Source: Osedax fenrisi (Eukaryota; Annelida; Polychaeta; Sabellida; Siboglinidae). Taken from it: a stretch of 64,000 bases of DNA. How positions within the stretch are numbered: position 1 is the stretch's first letter; every line of letters begins with the position of its first letter. The notes below the pieces were generated by a model, which was given only the letters and a program-made list of their open reading frames with translations, had not been told where the DNA came from and did no database searches. This document shows, in pieces, positions 59,140 through 64,000 of the stretch. Location of the stretch: NCBI GenBank assembly GCA_964019155.1, contig OZ025239.1:7660964-7724963 (forward strand), read 5' to 3'. The translations under genes were made by a program, and so were the position numbers.

Positions 59140-61200
59140 TATAATACAGTTAAATATTTAGTATTTAATGTCAGGAAGTTGTTACTAAAGTATGCATTAA
59201 AGTCAGTAATTATATTGTTGATAGTTATGAGAATTGTTAATAAATTGATATATAGTATATGTGTAGATGTAAGTGTATATTAAATTGGTTTTGTATAATC
59301 GGAATGTTACTATTTGTATTGTCCGGGGCCTCTCACAGTTATTTATAACATGTACAAGTCTATGACTTCTTGAGGGGTCCATTTGTACCCACTATTTGTA
59401 TTGTATTCAATATATATAAGAGATTTCAATAAATAAATATTATTATTATAATATTAAGTTTAAATTGAGAAGAGTAGAGGTACAATGTAGATACCTTTAT
59501 GCATCATATACACGTATAACACAAGTGATCATAATAGTTTTGCATTATTTCAAATATATCTATTTGTTAGATATGACATAATTAATTTAATTACATTAAT
59601 ATTGATTCATAAATGCTTTACATTTTGTAATGAATAGTTATAAAATATGTAATGATAATATCAAATTTAGAGTATCTGGTCCAGAGATGAATTAATATCA
59701 ATAGGTATCAATTAATATTCCTAACATATTTATTTAATATATGTGTGGGTGAAATAATTTATGTATTGTGTTTCTTGTAAAAAGAATTATCAAGGTTATT
59801 TTTATAAATAACATTTTGTAATGCAATTACTCTTTCTCTGATGAGTTTTTAATGAAATGATAGGTTTTGAATTTACAAGAGTTAAAAGTTTCATGTTTTA
59901 GGATTGAATAAGATTGAATAAAAATTGAATATTTTAGGAAAGTATGAGAAGTTATGGTATGTATTAATAATATCTCAGCATTGTGTGAAAAATATAGGAG
60001 ATTATTTTTTAATAAAGTTGGTGTTATTTATTTTTTCTGTAACGGTGATGTTGGTAGATATAATTAATCTAGTAATAAATTCAGATTTTATATGTAGAAT
60101 TATTGATGATATATTTTTAGTTATATATTTTGTCATTTTTATTTATTTCTTCGCCGACTTTTAGAATTTACATATTTAAAGATTTCGCAAAAGTATCATG
60201 TATGATAATTTCAGTAATTACGGTTAGTTTCTTTTTGCGAGATAAGGGAGTCAACTGTTTTATATTGTATCGCCATGTCATGTTTATATTTCAATATTAT
60301 ATAATATATATTAAATCAGTTTAGAGCTTAATGGTGTTATTATTGAAAGTATATTATTATGTAGGTTTGAATATATATTTGTTAATATTAAGGTCAGTAA
60401 AAATACAGTAGGTTATTATTATCCTATATGTTATTGAATTATAATTATGCTGAAGTCGTCCAGAATTAAAATTTGTAATTCATCAGGATAATTATATAAA
60501 ATAGTATATATTTATAGTGTTTCACGCGAATATACTAAGTTTAGAGGATGGTATTAATATCATAGTGTTATTAGGAAGCTGTAGTAAATGAAATAACATG
60601 GTTTTGATCAAATTTTATGTAATATTAATATTTGTCATAAATTAATAGATTGGTGGGTGGCTGTAATTCCACCAACTCTTGATTTTCTAGAGAAGATAAT
60701 GTAATAGTATGTGTTGATATAAATGTTTCGAATTTAGTTAGGTGAGACAAGTTGTAGGTATATTGTAAGTTATATTGTAAAATTAATGAATTTAAGAATT
60801 GCAATTTATTTGGTAATGATTTTATATTTAATAATGATATCCATGGGTTATTAGATGATACCTACTTTATTTTAATTTAGCTAGCTTTTATGAAATTTAT
60901 GTTGTATATTAATCGGATATCTTTATTTTGTTCATGATTATTATTTTTATGTGGACGATCAAATAATGTTGGTAATAATTTAAATGAATCATAGGATTTC
61001 TTTTCTGAACAAAGATTTAACCTAAAATTTAACAAAATTAAATTATAGTACATATATATATATATATATATTATAATTCAATCCATACAACTATATACAT
61101 ATATGCATTAGTAATACCCAAGCCAGTGCTTTGGTAATAGCGGGGATACATATTAATAATAAATCCTAATTGCATATATTTAATCTGGTAAAACTGGTAG
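59140..61200. other. T/G-skewed region, possibly with a minus-strand LINE remnant
   Basis: The plus strand is T- and G-rich with few C. On the minus strand, about 61,030-60,600 gives stretches such as SNNPWISLLNIKSLP, NKLQFLNSLILQYNLQY and SHLTKFETFISTH. These resemble the linker between endonuclease and reverse transcriptase of LINEs, but no catalytic motif is visible. The plus-strand frames at 59,925-60,164 and 60,130-60,324 are hydrophobic low-complexity and probably fortuitous. Confidence 0.3.
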
Positions 61201-61206
61201 GTACTA

Positions 61207-61414
61207 CCCAGCAAACAGTAAGAGCAGCATAATAGGATATACATATTATAATAGCAGCATAATATACTTTTAAAATTAATAGCAGCATAACATTAGTATA
61301 ATGGCAGCATAATAGCAGCATAATATCATGACAAATTAATAGCAGCATAATAGCACAATGTAAACATTTGAGGATCTAGCATATGCTGTTACGCTGCTCT
61401 TACTGTTAGCTGGG
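61207..61414. mobile_element. 208-bp MITE with CCCAGC ends and TA target duplication
   Basis: The left end cccagcaaacagtaagagcag is matched inverted by ctgctcttactgttagctggg. TA flanks both sides (61,205-61,206 and 61,415-61,416), as for Tc1/mariner-type insertions. The interior is built from agcagcataata repeats and resembles the right arm of the larger element at 61,585. Confidence 0.8.
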
Positions 61415-61584
61415 TACCTAGGTATGTTACTCTATAGGTTATGTACATCGTGTATATAGATGAAAAACCTATACATAATGAAAACCTGTTAATGTATCTA
61501 ATAATTCACTGGCTATCGTTTCATATACATTAAGGGCATTAATCATAAGTGTAATATAGGAGTGTATAGTACAGTACAGTACAC

Positions 61585-61969
61585 CCCAGCAAACAGTAAG
61601 AGCAGCATAATAGCAGCATAACAGCATATGCTAGAGCCTCAAATGTTTACATTGTGCTATTATGCTGCTATTAGATGTCTATTATGCTGCTATTATGCTG
61701 CTATTAATTTTAAATGTATAGTATGCTGCTATTATGCTGCTATTATAATAATAGCAGCATAATAGCAGCATAATATACATTTAAAATTAATAGCAGCATA
61801 ATATTAGCATAATAGCAGCATAATAGCAGCATAATATCCTGACAAATTAATAGCAGTATAATAGCAGCATAATAGACATCTAATAGCAGCATAATAGCAC
61901 AATGTAAACATTTGAGGCTCTAGCATATGCTGTTATGCTGCTATTATGCTGCTCTTACTGTTAGCTGGG
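61585..61969. mobile_element. 385-bp foldback element, near-perfect long palindrome
   Basis: Same termini as the element at 61,207. The left arm (61,585-61,746) is the inverted repeat of most of the right arm (61,748-61,969), with the centre at about 61,747 (ctgctattat-a-ataatagcag). Shared arm landmarks are agcatatgctaga/tctagcatatgct and caaatgtttacattgtgc/gcacaatgtaaacattt. The right arm has about 60 extra bases. A transcript would form a hairpin of about 160 bp. Confidence 0.85.
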
Positions 61970-62161
61970 AGCATTGGCCGCTGTATAAGTAGTAACCTAC
62001 CAACATAGGTAGGTAATGTTAATACATATAGGTAATGCATATATAGATATACCTACCTGTTAATCTACGTGGCACACATCGTTTACAGTTACGGAGAACA
62101 CTCGTTTTAACCGTATAATGTAACTCTTCACATATTGGTACCATATATAGGCAGAGCTGGG

Positions 62162-62332
62162 CAGTATCGCATATCTCAGAATTTAACGGACCGAAAAAAT
62201 GTGTCTGAGATATCGACATTTATATATATATATAGGAGCCTTGTGATTAGATACATAACCGAAATTACAATGTTTAGGTATCTGAGATATGGGAGTTTCT
62301 GAGATATAGAGAGTCTGATATATCGGAGTTGA

Positions 62333-62335
<3 letters not shown>
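62162..62335. mobile_element. pogo-like MITE
   Basis: The right end, inverted, reads CAGTCAACTCCGATATATCA; the left end reads CAGTATCGCATATCTCAG. Repeated tctgagatat strings (62,204, 62,281, 62,299 and variants) fill the sub-terminal part. CAGT..ACTC..GATATATC-type ends with internal repeats are typical of pogo/Tigger elements. No transposase. Confidence 0.5.
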
Positions 62336-62371
<36 letters not shown>

Positions 62372-62551
62372 CATTCATAAATGAGTCATATAATATGACA
62401 CACTAGTATATATATATATGTCAATATGGATAAATGTCAGACTACAGGTATATATCTATATCATATAGTAATACTCGTAATGTATATACCCTAGTAGGGT
62501 ATATACGATACGATTATATATGATGTATCTATTAATAGTATTTCATCTGGC

Positions 62552-62641
62552 TATAAATAGATATTATTGATTTCGAGAGAACGACACACGCCACACGCCA
62601 CACGATCAGTTGTGTGGTAGTCTACACCAGCAGTACGAGAG
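62552..62641 (+). promoter_or_regulatory. possible promoter and non-coding first exon
   Basis: TATAAATA at 62,552-62,559, a GC-richer stretch with cacacgcca repeats, an arthropod-type initiator TCAGT at 62,606-62,610, and a strong donor cgagag|gtaagg at 62,642. No ATG lies between. The TATA to initiator distance (about 56 bases) is longer than the usual 30, so one of the two may be spurious. It would be the first exon of a gene continuing to the right. Confidence 0.3.
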
Positions 62642-62699
62642 GTAAGGTGTGTCTTATGTGTTATGCATACGTTATATTGTCGTGCATTATGACTCGTTT

Positions 62700-64000
62700 T
62701 GCCGGGAAACATTGATTAATGATGCGTGAATTAACCCATAAATCACTAATATTAGCTCATTTCAAACACAGCCTATATTCGATGTTAATTAATAATCAAT
62801 AACCTATAACATATTATTACTTATAACATGTATGATACACTTACACTTACCAATTTAGATATATTATTTAGATATATCTGATATATCATCTAATATGAAA
62901 TAAATTAATTCAAATTATTTATGAATATAAAATAAATGAATGTATGCAGAAATCTAATCGGACATTTATATATAATAAGTTATTAATAACACTATTTGAT
63001 TAGCACGCCTATAATTGCATTTATAGAATTGGTAACTAGAAACTATTCCGTGAATTAGTTAATGTAATATAGGCCTGCCTTAGGTAGTACCTACCATTAT
63101 AATAATATTGTATATGCATAATAAGTGAAAGCATGTATAATATACATTGTAGCATTGTATAAACAGTGTATTCTATATAATGTAATACAATGATTGTATA
63201 TTCAATAGTTGTGATTATTAATCCTATAACCTCAGTTATATGAGGTATTGCCTATGCACTATCATATACGTATATGCAGATGCTATATCCTACAACGTGA
63301 ATGTGATAATAAATGGCAATATGTTCATATATACATGTGACCAGTAAATATAATAACAATATATGTGTACTGCCTATAGCATATATATATATAGTGTATG
63401 GTGTAGGATACCTACATTGGATACATGATGATTACCATAGGAAATTACTAGTACTACAACACTAGTAGTTATATCATAACTGGTGAAAGCTCATTTATAC
63501 AATACTTTTATTAATAATAATAATATATATATATATATATATATCTGATGATACCGATTATAAGATTACAATTTATTAGAGAATATTATAATTTAATATA
63601 TTATGTATTATATTATATCATATCATATAATATGCATATCATTGGTGTAATCTTATAATCGTGATCATAATGGTATAAATCATTTATTTGATAAACGGTT
63701 AACATTTATTATATAGCATCTATAATAACTATTAAAATCACACTCGTATTGTAATTTATTATATATTTTCTCTAACTAGTGAACATAATACTATACTATA
63801 TTTATACTCTTGATTAATACAATATTTTAAAATAATAATGTATTGTCGATATTAATAATTATAATTTAAATAATAACTATCATTTATTTATAATAATAAA
63901 TAACTTTTTTGTTATAAAATTATTGATATACACATCTGATTGCTGCACGTTGCATACATGTTCACCTCTTCTCTATTAACCACTAAAGAAGTGTATTACA
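62700..64000. other. A+T-rich right end of the window
   Basis: No gene recognised. It holds one small inverted-repeat element (63,555-63,661) and a (TA)n tract near 63,522-63,544. Confidence 0.6.
63555..63661. repeat. 107-bp hairpin element with 16-bp perfect arms
   Basis: cgattataagattaca at 63,555-63,570 and its exact complement tgtaatcttataatcg at 63,646-63,661. The loop contains further A/T palindromes (tattatatcatatcatataata). Confidence 0.8.

Noticed and set aside
59832..59860. ctgatgag...gaaat resembling a hammerhead ribozyme core
   Set aside because: The stem II bases do not pair and no helices I or III can be drawn around it.
59925..60324. Two hydrophobic frames (79 and 64 codons) as membrane proteins
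   Set aside because: The composition is what T-rich DNA gives by chance (I, F, V, L). There is no conserved motif, and the minus strand looks more like a decayed LINE.
61166..61348. 60-codon minus-strand frame rich in LLLI/CHDIMLL
   Set aside because: It is the agcagcataata repeat of the MITE read through; not a gene.

Overview
This is A+T-rich eukaryotic nuclear DNA (by eye roughly four fifths A+T) with long (TA)n tracts, decayed transposable elements and few intact reading frames. Three signs point to an animal, most likely an arthropod. One is a DEG/ENaC (pickpocket/degenerin-type) channel C-terminus at about 5.8 kb. Another is a set of fragments related to the N-terminal domain of RNF37/UBOX5, a U-box ubiquitin ligase. 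The third is the mix of mobile elements: Jockey- and CR1/L2-like LINEs, Ty3/gypsy, hAT, pogo-like MITEs and tRNA-derived SINEs. No operons, rRNA or intact tRNA genes were seen. The exact organism is not determined; an A+T-rich insect is my guess.

Layout. At 0-4.3 kb there is a candidate host gene: two phase-compatible exons (142-288 and 4024-4212, the second with a stop and poly(A) signal) whose intron holds an antisense LINE relic (2649-3945). The 5.8-10.7 kb stretch has the channel fragment, a degenerate Ty3/gypsy integrase (7865-8700), a SINE-like piece and small unrecognised ORFs. From 10,734 to 14,808 lies a hAT-type transposon with terminal inverted repeats and an imperfect 8-bp target duplication; nested in it is a nearly complete but dead CR1/L2-like LINE ORF2. 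The 14.8-21.7 kb region is mostly gene-free, except for an old minus-strand copy of the RNF37-like module at 17.7-19.0 kb.

The centre, 21.74-41.96 kb, is a young segmental duplication array. Four modules recur in near-identical copies: A, an acidic ORF of unknown function; B, a Ty3/gypsy gag zinc knuckle plus a protease with an altered catalytic motif; C, an RNF37-like N-terminal fragment with a 15-bp minisatellite; and E, a non-coding-looking block with a small ORF and a variable number of about 240-bp units made of (TA)n plus a tRNA-derived SINE. Inactivating changes are shared between copies, so the array spread by DNA-level duplication after the pieces had decayed, not by retrotransposition.

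From 42 to 52.8 kb there is a run of inverted-repeat (MITE/foldback) elements in gene-free A+T-rich DNA. The 52.8-57.0 kb segment is the most gene-like unique part: GC-richer islands with well-formed small exons, including a two-exon 78-residue ORF at 56,478-56,980 with compatible splice phase and a poly(A) signal, and a micro-exon pair at 54,543-54,731. From 57.1 kb onward there are diverged tandem repeats, a possible LINE remnant, a long near-palindrome at 61.6-62.0 kb, a pogo-like MITE, and a possible promoter with a non-coding first exon at 62.55-62.64 kb reading out of the window.
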